From Bacteroidales bacterium (lineage in GTDB: Bacteria; Bacteroidota; Bacteroidia; Bacteroidales; UBA932): a DNA stretch of 24,832 nt. Position numbers and translations under genes: made by a program. Positions within the stretch are counted from its first letter, which is position 1. Every line of letters starts with the position of its first letter. The stretch is from the NCBI GenBank assembly GCA_017551425.1, contig JAFZLQ010000029.1:1-24832 (forward strand), given 5' to 3'. This document shows positions 7,941-15,903 of this stretch, piece after piece. A model generated the notes under the pieces. That model was given only the letters and a program-made list of their open reading frames with translations, searched no databases and was not told the origin of the DNA.

Positions 7941-10900
7941 CTATGAGTTTGCGGCTTTTTTCTGTACGGTGTAATTCAGTCCCATGAGCCTGAGCTTCCC
8001 TGCCAGCTCGCCGTTTACGGAAAGCTGGAACTTCTTGGAGCGGAACTCGAGGTTGTACCCGGTGGTGTTCTCGCGCAGGGTGATCCAGAGCGGGATGTTT
8101 CCCTTGCTTGACTTGAGGAGGGTCACGAGGGTCTTGCGGAACTCCGGACTGAGGACTGCGGTGTCTATATCGACGTTGAGTCCTGCGATGAAGGTCTCCG
8201 CCACGTTCCCGAGAAGATATACCTTCTTGATTTTGAAGGCGTAAGGAGCCGTCTTGCCCTGGGCCTTCTCCTCCGGCTTGAGGTAATAGCGCTCGTCTAT
8301 GTCACCCTGGATATACAGATACTCATGGGGCTTCATATAGGCCATCCATGCCTCGTAATCCTTGCCGAACAGGGCGAATTCGAAGTGACCGTTGTAGTCT
8401 TCTATGGTAACCCTGGCAGCCGGCTGCCCGGTCTTGGTGGTAAGGGTCTTGACGTCCGTGACGATGCCGGCCACAGACGCGGAGAACTTGCGCTTCTCCT
8501 TCTCGCAATCCTGGATCTTGTCCCCTATCCGGCCCACGGAAAGGTTCGTAAAGTTCTCTATCTCAAACGAATACCTGTCCAGGGGATGGGCGCTGAGATA
8601 CATGCCCACGAAGTTCTTCTCTTCCTGCAGCAGGGCGAGGGTGTTCTCGTCCTCCGGAGCCTCGGGCATTACGGGCCGGCGGGGCTTGAGCTCCTCCACC
8701 TCGCCGAAGAGCGACAGGCTGTTGTCCATCTTGTCGTTCTTGAAGAGGTCCATGTAGCGCACGAGTTCGTCTATGAAGCGGTCGCCGCTCGCTCCGGGAA
8801 CGAAGAAGCGGCTGCGCTTGCAGAACGAATCGAACGCGCCGGCGAGGGCCAGGATTTCCACCGATTTGGGCGTAATAACGACCGATTTGGAGTCCTTCGC
8901 CCCCCTCTCGGCCATTCTCTCCACAAAATCGTAAACGTCTGTAAACAGGCCGTTTTCGGCCCTTTCGGCGATTATTGCGTCAACCACGTTGGTGCCGAAG
9001 TTCTTGAGGCCTCCCAGGCCGAAGCGTATGTTGCCGTCACGGTTTACGGTGAAACGGGCCTCGGACTCGTTCACGTCGGGACTCAACACCTTGATACCGT
9101 GTAACTTGCAGTCTGCCATTATCTTCTTGATCTCGTCCATGTTGGAGAGGTTGCAGGAGAGGTTGGCGGCAAGGAATTCCGCGGTATAGTGGCACTTGAG
9201 CCACCCTGTCTGGTAGCTCACCCATGCGTAGCAGGTGGCGTGAGACTTGTTGAAGGCGTACTGGGCGAATTTCTCCCAGTCTTTCCATATCTTGTCCAGG
9301 GTCTTCTCCGGGTGCCCGTTGGCGAGGCCCTGGCTCATGAACTTGTCCTTCAGGATCATCATCTCGTCTATCTTCTTCTTTCCCATTGCCTTGCGCAGGC
9401 GGTCGGCCTCTCCCTTGGTGAAGTTGGCGAGCTTGCGGGAAAGGAGCATGACCTGCTCCTGATAGACTGTGATGCCGTATGTTTCTTCGAGGTACTCCTC
9501 CATTTCCGGGAGGTCGTACTCTATCTGCTGCACCCCCTGCTTGCGGGCTACGAAATCGGGAATGTAGTCCATCGGGCCGGGACGATACAGGGCGTTCATT
9601 GCGATGAGGTCCTCGAAACGGGTGGGGTGCAGGCGCTGCAGCCAGGATTTCATGCCCTCGGATTCGAACTGGAACACCACGGTGGTGTCTCCGCGCCCGT
9701 ACAGCTCCAGGGTTTCCCGGTCGTCGATGGGGATGCTCTCGATGTCTATGTCTATGCCGTGGCGCTGCTTGATGTTGCGCAGGGTCTCATGTATGATGGA
9801 CAGCGTTATGAGGCCCAGGAAGTCCATCTTCAGCATGCCCACGTCCTCTATGTAGTGGCCGTCGTACTGGGATGTCCACACGTCCTTGCCCGTTTCCTTG
9901 TCTTTGGAGAGGCAGATGGGAATGTAGTCCGTGAGGTTGCCGCGGCCGATGATGGTAGCGCATGCATGTACGCCCACCTGTCGTATGCTGCCTTCCAGCT
10001 TGAGGGCGTAACGCAGCACCTCCTTGTTGATTTCCGGGCCGTTTTCTATCTCGTTCCGCAGTTCCGGCACGAGGCGGTAGCAGTTGGCCAGCGTAATCTT
10101 CACGTCCACGTCTTCCATGCCCTTCTGGAAGGTGCGCTTCTGCTTTACCCCGTCTATCTCGACCTCCTTCTCGATGACCTTGAATCCGGGTTTGAGCTCG
10201 TCCAGCTTGGGGTTGAATGGGTATTCCCTCTCCTTGCGCTCGCTCAGGCGGTCCGGAATCATCTTGGTGAGGCGGTTCGACTCGTCTATGCTCACCTCGC
10301 TTATGCGGGCGACGTCTTTGATGGCGGACTTGGCGGCCATGGTGCCGAAGGTGATGACGCGGGATACGTGGTCCTCCCCGTAGGTGCGCTCGACGTACTC
10401 ATGGGCGTCCAGGAGATTCTCGAAATCGACGTCGATATCCGGCATGGAGATACGGTCGGGATTGAGGAAGCGCTCGAACAGGAGATTGTACTTGATAGGG
10501 TCCAAATTGGTGATTCCCAGGCAGTAAGCAACCACGCTTCCAGCCGCCGAGCCTCGCCCGGGACCCACCAGGTAGCCATGCTTGCGCGAGGCGGCGATGT
10601 AATCCTGTACGATGAGGAAGTAGTCCGGGAAGCCCATCTTGCTGATGGTCTTGAGCTCAAAATCTATGCGCTCCTGCTGCTCCTCGGTGAGCGTATCCCC
10701 GTATCGGGCGTGCGCTCCCCTGTAGCAAAGCTCGCACAGGTATGCCACAGAGTTGCAGAACGCGTCTCCGCGGTACTCGCGCTGTTCCCTGCCGGTCGCC
10801 TTGTCTTTTCTGATGCTGTAGCGACCCTCGTCTATGACGGCCTTATACTGCTCCAGCTTGCTGTCAATGACCGCCATGAACCTGGGGTCGATCTCGTACT

Positions 10901-11822
10901 TGGGCAGGACGTGGGGGCGGTCTATGGAATACACCTCCACCTTGCCGGCCACCTCGAGCGTATTTGCCAGTGCCTCAGGGTGTTCCGGGAACAGGGCGGC
11001 CATTTCTTCCTCGCTCTTGAGGAACTCCTGCTGGGTGTAACGGAGGCGCCCCGGATCCGAAATGTTGGCGTTGGTGGTGAGGCAGATGAGGCGGTCGTGC
11101 ACGGGGCCGTCGTCGCGGTTGAGGAAGTGGACGTCGTTTGTGGCCACCACCTTGGTGCCCGTTTCTTCCGCCAGCCTGAATATGCCCTCGTTCACTATGC
11201 TCTGCTGGCGATATACCTCGTAAATCTTCTCGAAGGCCTCGTTCGGCAGGCCCTCCACCTCCGTGCGGTGGAGCATAACCTCAAGGTAGTAATCGTCCCC
11301 GAACACGCTCTTGTGCCACTCCACGGCCTTTTTCGCCTCCTCGTAGTTGCCGGCCATCAGGTTGTTGGAAATCTCTCCGGCGAGGCAGGCGGAGCTGCAG
11401 ATAATGTCCTCGTGGTACTTCTCTATTATCTCGTGGGTGACGCGAGGCTTGTAGTACATGCCCTCGATGAAGCCCGTCGAGACTATCTTCATGAGGTTCT
11501 TGTAGCCGTTGTAGTTCTTGGCCAGCAGCATGAGGTGGTAGTACCTTTTGTGGTCGTTGTCCTTGACGCGGTGGTCGTAGTGGCGGGTCACATATACCTC
11601 GCAGCCGATAATGGGCTTGACTATGAGGGAGCCGTCCGGAGCCTTGTTGGACTTGTCGAAAGCCCACCGCAGGAACTCCTTCACACCGTACATGTTGCCG
11701 TGGTCGGTAATGGCGAGAGCGGGCATGCCGAGCTCCCGGGCGCGGGCAAACAGTTTCTTTATGTCTGTGAGACCATCCAGGATGGAGTACTGAGTGTGAA
11801 GATGCAGGTGGACGAATGGCAT
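7941..11822 (-). CDS. dnaE: DNA polymerase III subunit alpha
   Basis: The replicative polymerase, 1293 residues, typical for Bacteroidota DnaE. The N-terminal PHP domain starts with HLHLHTQYSILDG (from residue 4) and DHGNMYG. The polymerase palm has PDIDVDF with the catalytic pair Asp462/Asp464, and the third Asp in KMDFLGL at residue 667. YRPGPMDYIP, the fingers segment AFNKSHATCYAWVSYQT, helix-hairpin-helix motifs and a C-terminal OB fold (VAGIVTDVKTLTTKTGQPAA) follow in the usual order. The start MPFVHLHLHTQYS is fixed by the family's N-terminus; an ATG 16 codons earlier (11870) lies upstream of the promoter box. That box ends only 4 bases before the ATG, so the message should be almost leaderless. 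It is followed at 4 bases by the ThiL-like gene. Confidence 0.97.
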   Translation of the reverse strand: MPFVHLHLHTQYSILDGLTDIKKLFARARELGMPALAITDHGNMYGVKEFLRWAFDKSNKAPDGSLIVKPIIGCEVYVTRHYDHRVKDNDHKRYYHLMLLAKNYNGYKNLMKIVSTGFIEGMYYKPRVTHEIIEKYHEDIICSSACLAGEISNNLMAGNYEEAKKAVEWHKSVFGDDYYLEVMLHRTEVEGLPNEAFEKIYEVYRQQSIVNEGIFRLAEETGTKVVATNDVHFLNRDDGPVHDRLICLTTNANISDPGRLRYTQQEFLKSEEEMAALFPEHPEALANTLEVAGKVEVYSIDRPHVLPKYEIDPRFMAVIDSKLEQYKAVIDEGRYSIRKDKATGREQREYRGDAFCNSVAYLCELCYRGAHARYGDTLTEEQQERIDFELKTISKMGFPDYFLIVQDYIAASRKHGYLVGPGRGSAAGSVVAYCLGITNLDPIKYNLLFERFLNPDRISMPDIDVDFENLLDAHEYVERTYGEDHVSRVITFGTMAAKSAIKDVARISEVSIDESNRLTKMIPDRLSERKEREYPFNPKLDELKPGFKVIEKEVEIDGVKQKRTFQKGMEDVDVKITLANCYRLVPELRNEIENGPEINKEVLRYALKLEGSIRQVGVHACATIIGRGNLTDYIPICLSKDKETGKDVWTSQYDGHYIEDVGMLKMDFLGLITLSIIHETLRNIKQRHGIDIDIESIPIDDRETLELYGRGDTTVVFQFESEGMKSWLQRLHPTRFEDLIAMNALYRPGPMDYIPDFVARKQGVQQIEYDLPEMEEYLEETYGITVYQEQVMLLSRKLANFTKGEADRLRKAMGKKKIDEMMILKDKFMSQGLANGHPEKTLDKIWKDWEKFAQYAFNKSHATCYAWVSYQTGWLKCHYTAEFLAANLSCNLSNMDEIKKIMADCKLHGIKVLSPDVNESEARFTVNRDGNIRFGLGGLKNFGTNVVDAIIAERAENGLFTDVYDFVERMAERGAKDSKSVVITPKSVEILALAGAFDSFCKRSRFFVPGASGDRFIDELVRYMDLFKNDKMDNSLSLFGEVEELKPRRPVMPEAPEDENTLALLQEEKNFVGMYLSAHPLDRYSFEIENFTNLSVGRIGDKIQDCEKEKRKFSASVAGIVTDVKTLTTKTGQPAARVTIEDYNGHFEFALFGKDYEAWMAYMKPHEYLYIQGDIDERYYLKPEEKAQGKTAPYAFKIKKVYLLGNVAETFIAGLNVDIDTAVLSPEFRKTLVTLLKSSKGNIPLWITLRENTTGYNLEFRSKKFQLSVNGELAGKLRLMGLNYTVQKKAANS

Positions 11823-11826
11823 AGTA

Positions 11827-11834
11827 CAAAGATA
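11827..11834 (-). promoter_or_regulatory. -7 box of dnaE, nearly leaderless
   Basis: Read on the minus strand this is TATCTTTG, a full TAnnTTTG match. Only TACT separates it from the dnaE ATG, so the transcript should begin at or within a base or two of the start codon. No -33 TTG is visible at the usual spacing. Confidence 0.65.
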
Positions 11835-11846
11835 AAGAAATATTCT

Positions 11847-11854
11847 TATCTTTG
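11847..11854 (+). promoter_or_regulatory. -7 box of the small outer-membrane protein gene
   Basis: TATCTTTG matches TAnnTTTG and ends 21 bases before the ATG at 11876. It faces away from the dnaE box with 12 bases between them, so polymerase cannot occupy both at once. Confidence 0.65.
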
Positions 11855-11875
11855 ACCGGTAAAAAAACAACGAAA

Positions 11876-12352
11876 ATGAAAAAGATTATTGTTATACTCG
11901 CCGCCATTCTGGCATTCGGCATGACCGCCAGCGCACAGCGCCAATACGTCGGGTACGCGACTGCAGGCATACTTACGCATATCAACGACACCTATGACAT
12001 CCACCCCGGCATAGACATCGCCGGCGGCGTGCGCAACTACAACCGCGACGCCTTCGTATCCTTCGCCTACGGCGCTGAGGCCTTCGCTTTCTGGCTTCCT
12101 TCCGCAGACAGCAGCGACTTTGGCATCTATGCCATCCCCCAGATCGGCGTAGCCATCGGCCCCAAAGGCTTCAAGGTCTATCCGCACTCCGGTTTCATGG
12201 CCGGATACAGCAAGAACATAGGGACCTTCAACCTCGGCAGCAACGGCGGTATAGCCCTGGATTTCGGCAAGAATATCACTCTTGATTTCGTGGGCTACTA
12301 CATCTTCAACCAGGCCTGGTCCACCGCGGTAAACGTCACCTGGAGGTTCTGA
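11876..12352 (+). CDS. Small outer-membrane beta-barrel protein
   Basis: A 158-residue protein with a clear signal peptide (MKKIIVILAAILAFGMTASA, cleaved before QRQ). The mature chain is made of short amphipathic strands rich in Gly and aromatic residues (YVGYATAGILTHI, GIDIAGGVRNYN, FVSFAYGAEAFAFWL, IYAIPQIGVAIG, SGFMAGYSKN, GGIALDFG, ITLDFVGYYIF). It ends in WRF, the terminal aromatic residue of many outer-membrane barrels. This suggests an eight-strand porin-like or OmpW/OmpX-size barrel; no specific family or ligand is recognised. The start at 11876 begins the signal peptide and lies downstream of the promoter box. It converges with folK, with 6 bases between the stops and no obvious terminator hairpin. 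Confidence 0.75.
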   Translation: MKKIIVILAAILAFGMTASAQRQYVGYATAGILTHINDTYDIHPGIDIAGGVRNYNRDAFVSFAYGAEAFAFWLPSADSSDFGIYAIPQIGVAIGPKGFKVYPHSGFMAGYSKNIGTFNLGSNGGIALDFGKNITLDFVGYYIFNQAWSTAVNVTWRF

Positions 12353-12358
12353 GACGGT

Positions 12359-12778
12359 TCAGCCCAGCATGTCCAGCAGGTCCTTCACGAAGGGCCTGCT
12401 TTTCGTTTGGGGATGCGGGATCGTTAGCCCCGGGGTCTCCATGCGGATGTCCCCGTAGAACAGGATATCTATGTCGATGATACGGCTGTGATAAATCCTG
12501 CTGCCGTCCGGGGCATATTCGGGCTCGTCGTCCCTCCCCATCTGCCGTTCTATCTGCTTGCAGATGCGGAGTATGGTCTCCGGCCGACGGGCGCTGGAAT
12601 ATACCACGACTGCGTTGAGAAACGGCGGGGCCTCGAAGCCGAAGGCCTCGGTCTCCACCACGGGCGTCATACGTAAACGCCTGCCGCAGAACGCTTTATC
12701 CAGCTTTTCAAGGGCGGTGGAGATGTTCCTCCGGCGGTCGCCGAGGTTGGTGCCCAGCAGAAGGGTGAGCTCTTTCAT
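12359..12778 (-). CDS. folK: 2-amino-4-hydroxy-6-hydroxymethyldihydropteridine pyrophosphokinase
   Basis: FolK moves pyrophosphate from ATP to hydroxymethyl-dihydropterin, the step before dihydropteroate synthase in folate synthesis. The 139-residue chain has the family N-terminus LTLLLGTNLGDRRRNI, the VVETEAFGF and PPFLNAVV substrate segments, and the HPPK signature HSRIIDIDILFYGD, whose Asp residues bind magnesium. TIPHP follows near the end. It is slightly shorter than the usual ~160 residues. The start is the ATG at 12778, which overlaps the stop of the DUF59 gene (ATGA); an upstream in-frame ATG would add a Pro/Arg/Gly-rich stretch foreign to the family. It is the last gene of the epimerase-suf operon. 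Confidence 0.93.
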   Translation of the reverse strand: MKELTLLLGTNLGDRRRNISTALEKLDKAFCGRRLRMTPVVETEAFGFEAPPFLNAVVVYSSARRPETILRICKQIERQMGRDDEPEYAPDGSRIYHSRIIDIDILFYGDIRMETPGLTIPHPQTKSRPFVKDLLDMLG

Positions 12779-13128
12779 AATTCCGGATCCATGCCAAGGG
12801 CCACGCGGGCCTCGTCGGAGAGCATGCTCTGGTCCCACACGGGGTCGAAGACAAGTTCTATGTGGCAGTCGGCCACGCCTGGGGTGTCTTCCACGCTGCG
12901 CTGCACCTCGGCGATCACCTCGTCCGCCATGGGGCAGTTGGGCGCGGTGAAAGTCATCTTTATGAACACCTCGTGCGCCGGGTTGATATTGAGCTCGTAA
13001 ATCAGCCCCAGATCATATATGTTGACGGGGATTTCCGGATCGTAAACCTGTTTAAGTGAGAGGATTACGTCGTCGTACAAGGGGGCGAGGGCCTTCACGT
13101 CCTCGGGTGTAAGCACGTTCTCAGGCAT
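12775..13128 (-). CDS. DUF59/MIP18-family Fe-S assembly protein (SufT-like)
   Basis: A 117-residue protein of the DUF59 (PaaD/MIP18/SufT) family, which helps iron-sulfur cluster maturation or delivery to apoproteins. The family signature is clear: LKQVYDPEIPVNIYDLGLIY near residues 25-44, and TFTAPNCPMADEVIAEVQ, with the conserved Cys in the TxPxCP motif. HIELVFDPVWDQSMLSDEAR follows, the usual C-terminal DPPW-like region, here with Val in DPVW. Its position directly after sufS and sufE supports a role in the SUF pathway. It overlaps sufE by 8 bases and folK by 4. Whether it should be named sufT cannot be settled by sequence alone. Confidence 0.9.
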   Translation of the reverse strand: MPENVLTPEDVKALAPLYDDVILSLKQVYDPEIPVNIYDLGLIYELNINPAHEVFIKMTFTAPNCPMADEVIAEVQRSVEDTPGVADCHIELVFDPVWDQSMLSDEARVALGMDPEL

Positions 13129-13531
13129 TGTCCTTGGCGGTTTTGCGGATTGTCTCTATCATGGAGGCAAGCCCGTTGGCGCGGGTGGGGGAGAGGTTCT
13201 GCTTCAGGCCGATCGTGTCGAGGAACGAAAAATCGTCTTCGAGGATTTCCGCAGGCGTACGTCCGGAATAGACGCTGATCAGCAGGCTGATTATGCCGCG
13301 GGTTATGACGGCGTCGCTTTCGGCGGAGAATTCCAGCGCGCCCCCGGACATTTGCGAGTCGAGCCAAACTCTTGACTGACAGCCTTTTATAAGACGGTCG
13401 TCAGTCTTCTTCTCTTCCGGATAGGGGGCGAGGGCCTTGCCCAGTTCGATGAGATATTCGTATTTGTCGAGCCACTCCTCGTAAAGCGAGAAGTCGTCTA
13501 TTATCTGTTCCTTGCGTTCCTGAAGTGTCAT
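13121..13531 (-). CDS. sufE: Cysteine desulfuration protein SufE
   Basis: SufE takes the persulfide from SufS and passes it to the SufBCD scaffold for Fe-S cluster building. The 136-residue chain has the expected layout: an N-terminal helical part (LQERKEQIIDDFSLYEEWLDKY, interrupted by no gaps), LIKGCQSRVWL with the acceptor Cys51, an IISLLISVYSGRTPAEIL helix, and IGLKQNLSPTRANGLASMI near the end. The start is the ATG at 13531, which forms an ATGA overlap with the sufS stop; the open frame runs further upstream but that part is only the other strand reading of sufS. No sufBCD genes are in the window. Confidence 0.95.
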   Translation of the reverse strand: MTLQERKEQIIDDFSLYEEWLDKYEYLIELGKALAPYPEEKKTDDRLIKGCQSRVWLDSQMSGGALEFSAESDAVITRGIISLLISVYSGRTPAEILEDDFSFLDTIGLKQNLSPTRANGLASMIETIRKTAKDNA

Positions 13532-14733
13532 CGCAGCATCTTGATAGCTTTGCGCAGCGAAGATATAAAATATTCCGCTTCCTGCAATGTGTTGTAGGGC
13601 GCAAACGACGCCCTGAGCATGCCGGTTACGCCAAAACGGTCCATAAGCGGCTCGGCGCACATCTGCCCGGAACGCACGGCGACGCCCATCTTGTCCAGAA
13701 TCAGCGCCAGGTCTTCGTGGTGGGCGCCCTCTACGGCAAAGGAAAACACTGGGGCCTTGAGGCTGATGTCGCCGGTAGTGCCGAAGATGCGGACTCCGGG
13801 CTCTGAGCTTAACGCGCTGTAAACGAACTCCTTGACGTCGTCCTGCCGGGGCATCAGGCGCATCAGGCCGATGGCCTGCGGGAACGTAGGTGTACCGGAA
13901 ATGTTCTGGGTGCCGGCCTCGAACTTGCGGGGCAGGGGAGCGTAGGTGCTGGTCTCCCACGACACGCTTTCTATCATCTCGCCGCCGCCGAACATGGGAG
14001 GCATCTGCTCCAGCAATTGCCCGCGTCCCCACAGGACGCCGGTGCCAGGAGCAGCGTACATCTTATGCCCGGAGAAGATATAGAAGTCGCATCCAAGTGC
14101 TTGTAAATCAACCGCTTGATGCACGATGCCCTGGGCGCCGTCAACCACCAGCAGGCTGCCGTTGGAATGGCATGCGGATGCGATTTCGCCGATGGGATTG
14201 ACTAATCCGAGCACGTTGGAAATATGTGCTACACTGACGATTTTTGTGCGGGCCGACAGCAGGGAAGGGATGAGTTCCGTCTGCAGACGGCCGGAATCAT
14301 CCACCGGAAGGCGCTTGAGAACAGCCCCCTTGCGCTTGCACAGCATCTGCCAGGGGACAAGGTTGGAGTGGTGCTCCGCCTCGCTCACAAGGATCTCGTC
14401 TCCCGGGCCGACAAGCAGTTCCCCAAGGCTGAAGGCAATTAAGTTGAGGCCGTGAGTAGCACCCGATGTGAATATAACTTCCTTTGTATCAGCGGCATTG
14501 ATGAATCCCGCGACCTCTGCGCGCGCGTTCTCGTATGCGTCCGTCGCTTCTACCGCCACCTGATGTACGGCGCGATGCAGATTGGCCGTTGAATGCGCGG
14601 ATATCTCAGTCCAGCGGTCGATTACCTGCTGCGGACGGAGCGATGTGGCCGCATTGTCAAGATAAACCAGAGGCTTTCCATATACGGTACGGGACAGCTG
14701 CGGGAAGCAGGCCCTGAGTTCTTGCGTCGTCAT
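13528..14733 (-). CDS. sufS: Cysteine desulfurase SufS (group II)
   Basis: A PLP enzyme that converts cysteine to alanine and holds the released sulfur as a persulfide for SufE. At 401 residues it has normal length. Visible features are VYLDNAATSLRPQQVID at the start, the PLP-contacting TSGATHGLN and AEHHSNLVPW, VVDGAQG, the PLP lysine in FSGHKMYAAPG (Lys224), and the active-site Cys359 in RSGQMCAEPLM. The short loop around this Cys is that of the SufS/CsdA group, not of NifS/IscS. It is translationally coupled on both sides: its ATG overlaps the epimerase stop and its stop overlaps the sufE ATG (both ATGA). Confidence 0.95.
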   Translation of the reverse strand: MTTQELRACFPQLSRTVYGKPLVYLDNAATSLRPQQVIDRWTEISAHSTANLHRAVHQVAVEATDAYENARAEVAGFINAADTKEVIFTSGATHGLNLIAFSLGELLVGPGDEILVSEAEHHSNLVPWQMLCKRKGAVLKRLPVDDSGRLQTELIPSLLSARTKIVSVAHISNVLGLVNPIGEIASACHSNGSLLVVDGAQGIVHQAVDLQALGCDFYIFSGHKMYAAPGTGVLWGRGQLLEQMPPMFGGGEMIESVSWETSTYAPLPRKFEAGTQNISGTPTFPQAIGLMRLMPRQDDVKEFVYSALSSEPGVRIFGTTGDISLKAPVFSFAVEGAHHEDLALILDKMGVAVRSGQMCAEPLMDRFGVTGMLRASFAPYNTLQEAEYFISSLRKAIKMLR

Positions 14734-15854
14734 AGTTTCTTAAGGCCCAAACCGGGGGAGTCGGGGAGTGTAAGAAGGCCGTCAACCACCTTCACTCCTG
14801 AGAATAAATCGTTGGTTATCAATAAGTTGCCGTCTATGTCGCAGAAATCCACGGCGGGTGCCAGATGGGCGGCTGCGGTGCATGCGCAGGACGTTTCAGT
14901 CATGCATCCGACCATCACCTTCATGCCTTCCGCCCTGGCATAGGCTATCATTTTTCGGGCCTCCAGCAGGCCTGCGCTCTTCATCAGCTTTATGTTGATT
15001 CCGCTGAAGGCTCCCTTGAGGCGGGGGATGTCCCTGAGGCGCTGGACCGATTCGTCGGCAATGATAGGCAGGGGACTGCGCTCGGTCAGCCAGGCGGTGT
15101 CGTCCAGACGGTCCACCGGCATGGGCTGCTCCACCAGCACGACGCCCTGCTCCTTCAGCCAGAATATCTCGTCCAGCGCCTTGCTGCGGTCTTTCCAGCC
15201 CTGGTTGGCATCCACCGCAAGCGGAAGGTCCGTCACGCTGCGAATGGTATCGATCATCCGGGCGTCCGTCTCAAGGCCTACTTTTACCTTAAGTATCCGG
15301 TACAGCCCGGCGCATTCCAGGGTTTTCTCACGGACGATTTCCGGCGTGTCTATACCGATAGTAAATGTGGTGGGGCCGGCTTTGGCGGGGTTGTATCCCC
15401 ATATCCTGTACAGCGGCTGGCCCAGGATCTTGCCGGTAAGATCGTGCAGGGCGATGTCTATAGCAGCCTTGGCAGGGGAGTCTCCGGCGGAAAGACCGTC
15501 AAGATACTCCATAATATCCTCCATCAGGAAAGGGCTCGCAAAGCGTGTGAGATCCACCTTGGACAGGAATGCGCAGACGCTTTCCACGGTATGACCGAGG
15601 TAGGGCGGCATGGACGCCTCGCCATAGCCTGTAAGGCCCTCGAACTGTATTTCCACCTGCACTCCCGGAGTGGTTTTGCGGGAGTAGGAGGATACGGTGA
15701 AAGTATGGGCGAGCTGGAGTTCGTACGGATAATAGCTGAGAGTCATCCTGCCCGTAACGGGAGCTTTTGCGCCTCCGGTCCTTACGCCGCAGGAGCTGAG
15801 GCCGGCAGTCAGCGCCGCGCCTGCGGAGACTCCTATAAACTCTCTTCTGTCCAT
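14730..15854 (-). CDS. Dipeptide (L-Ala-D/L-Glu) epimerase, exported
   Basis: An enolase-superfamily enzyme of the muconate-lactonizing subgroup that probably epimerises L-Ala-D-Glu from peptidoglycan turnover. The 374-residue chain has the acid-base lysines in KVKVG (Lys189, Lys191), metal ligands Asp215 (DANQGW), Glu242 (EQPM) and Asp267 (ADES), and the opposite lysine in NIKLMKSAG. The CDIDGNLLITND stretch (Asp339-x-Asp341) is the DxD pattern tied to dipeptide epimerases. The N-terminus is unusual for this activity: MDRREFIGVSAGAAL is Tat-like (RRxFI) and LSSC with Cys22 is a lipobox, suggesting export and anchoring. It heads the suf-folK operon. A -7 box ends 4 bases before its ATG. Confidence 0.88.
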   Translation of the reverse strand: MDRREFIGVSAGAALTAGLSSCGVRTGGAKAPVTGRMTLSYYPYELQLAHTFTVSSYSRKTTPGVQVEIQFEGLTGYGEASMPPYLGHTVESVCAFLSKVDLTRFASPFLMEDIMEYLDGLSAGDSPAKAAIDIALHDLTGKILGQPLYRIWGYNPAKAGPTTFTIGIDTPEIVREKTLECAGLYRILKVKVGLETDARMIDTIRSVTDLPLAVDANQGWKDRSKALDEIFWLKEQGVVLVEQPMPVDRLDDTAWLTERSPLPIIADESVQRLRDIPRLKGAFSGINIKLMKSAGLLEARKMIAYARAEGMKVMVGCMTETSCACTAAAHLAPAVDFCDIDGNLLITNDLFSGVKVVDGLLTLPDSPGLGLKKL

Positions 15855-15858
15855 ACCA

Positions 15859-15866
15859 CAAATTTA
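15859..15866 (-). promoter_or_regulatory. -7 box of the epimerase-suf-folK operon, nearly leaderless
   Basis: On the minus strand the sequence is TAAATTTG (TAnnTTTG). Four bases separate it from the ATG at 15854, the same spacing as at dnaE, so the first gene should be translated from an almost leaderless message. No -33 TTG is seen at 19-20 bases. Confidence 0.6.
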
Positions 15867-15877
15867 GAAAAAATATG

Positions 15878-15885
15878 TAATTTTG
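15878..15885 (+). promoter_or_regulatory. -7 box of ruvA
   Basis: TAATTTTG matches TAnnTTTG and ends 18 bases before the ruvA ATG at 15904. It lies back-to-back with the epimerase box, 11 bases apart. Confidence 0.55.
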
Positions 15886-15903
15886 GGGAGAATATTTGCG
15901 CTT

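Larger units (their letters stand above)
11827..11854. repeat. Inverted repeat formed by two facing -7 boxes
   Basis: CAAAGATAA (11827-11835) and TTATCTTTG (11846-11854) are perfect reverse complements around a 10-base AT-rich centre (AGAAATATTC), itself nearly symmetric. The arms are the -7 boxes of dnaE (minus) and the outer-membrane protein gene (plus). The symmetry could come simply from two consensus promoters, or could be an operator. Confidence 0.6.

Noticed and set aside
9189..11855. Open frame of 888 codons on the plus strand opposite dnaE
   Set aside because: It mirrors the codon pattern of dnaE, shows no domain or signal, and is rich in His/Val/Leu/Gly as expected for an antisense reading of a GC-rich gene.
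12353..12358. Terminator between the barrel gene and folK
   Set aside because: Only six bases separate the stops and no stem with a T-run is visible on either strand.
13532..14032. Upstream extension of the sufE frame by 167 codons
   Set aside because: This part lies wholly within sufS in another frame, and the SufE family N-terminus begins at 13531.
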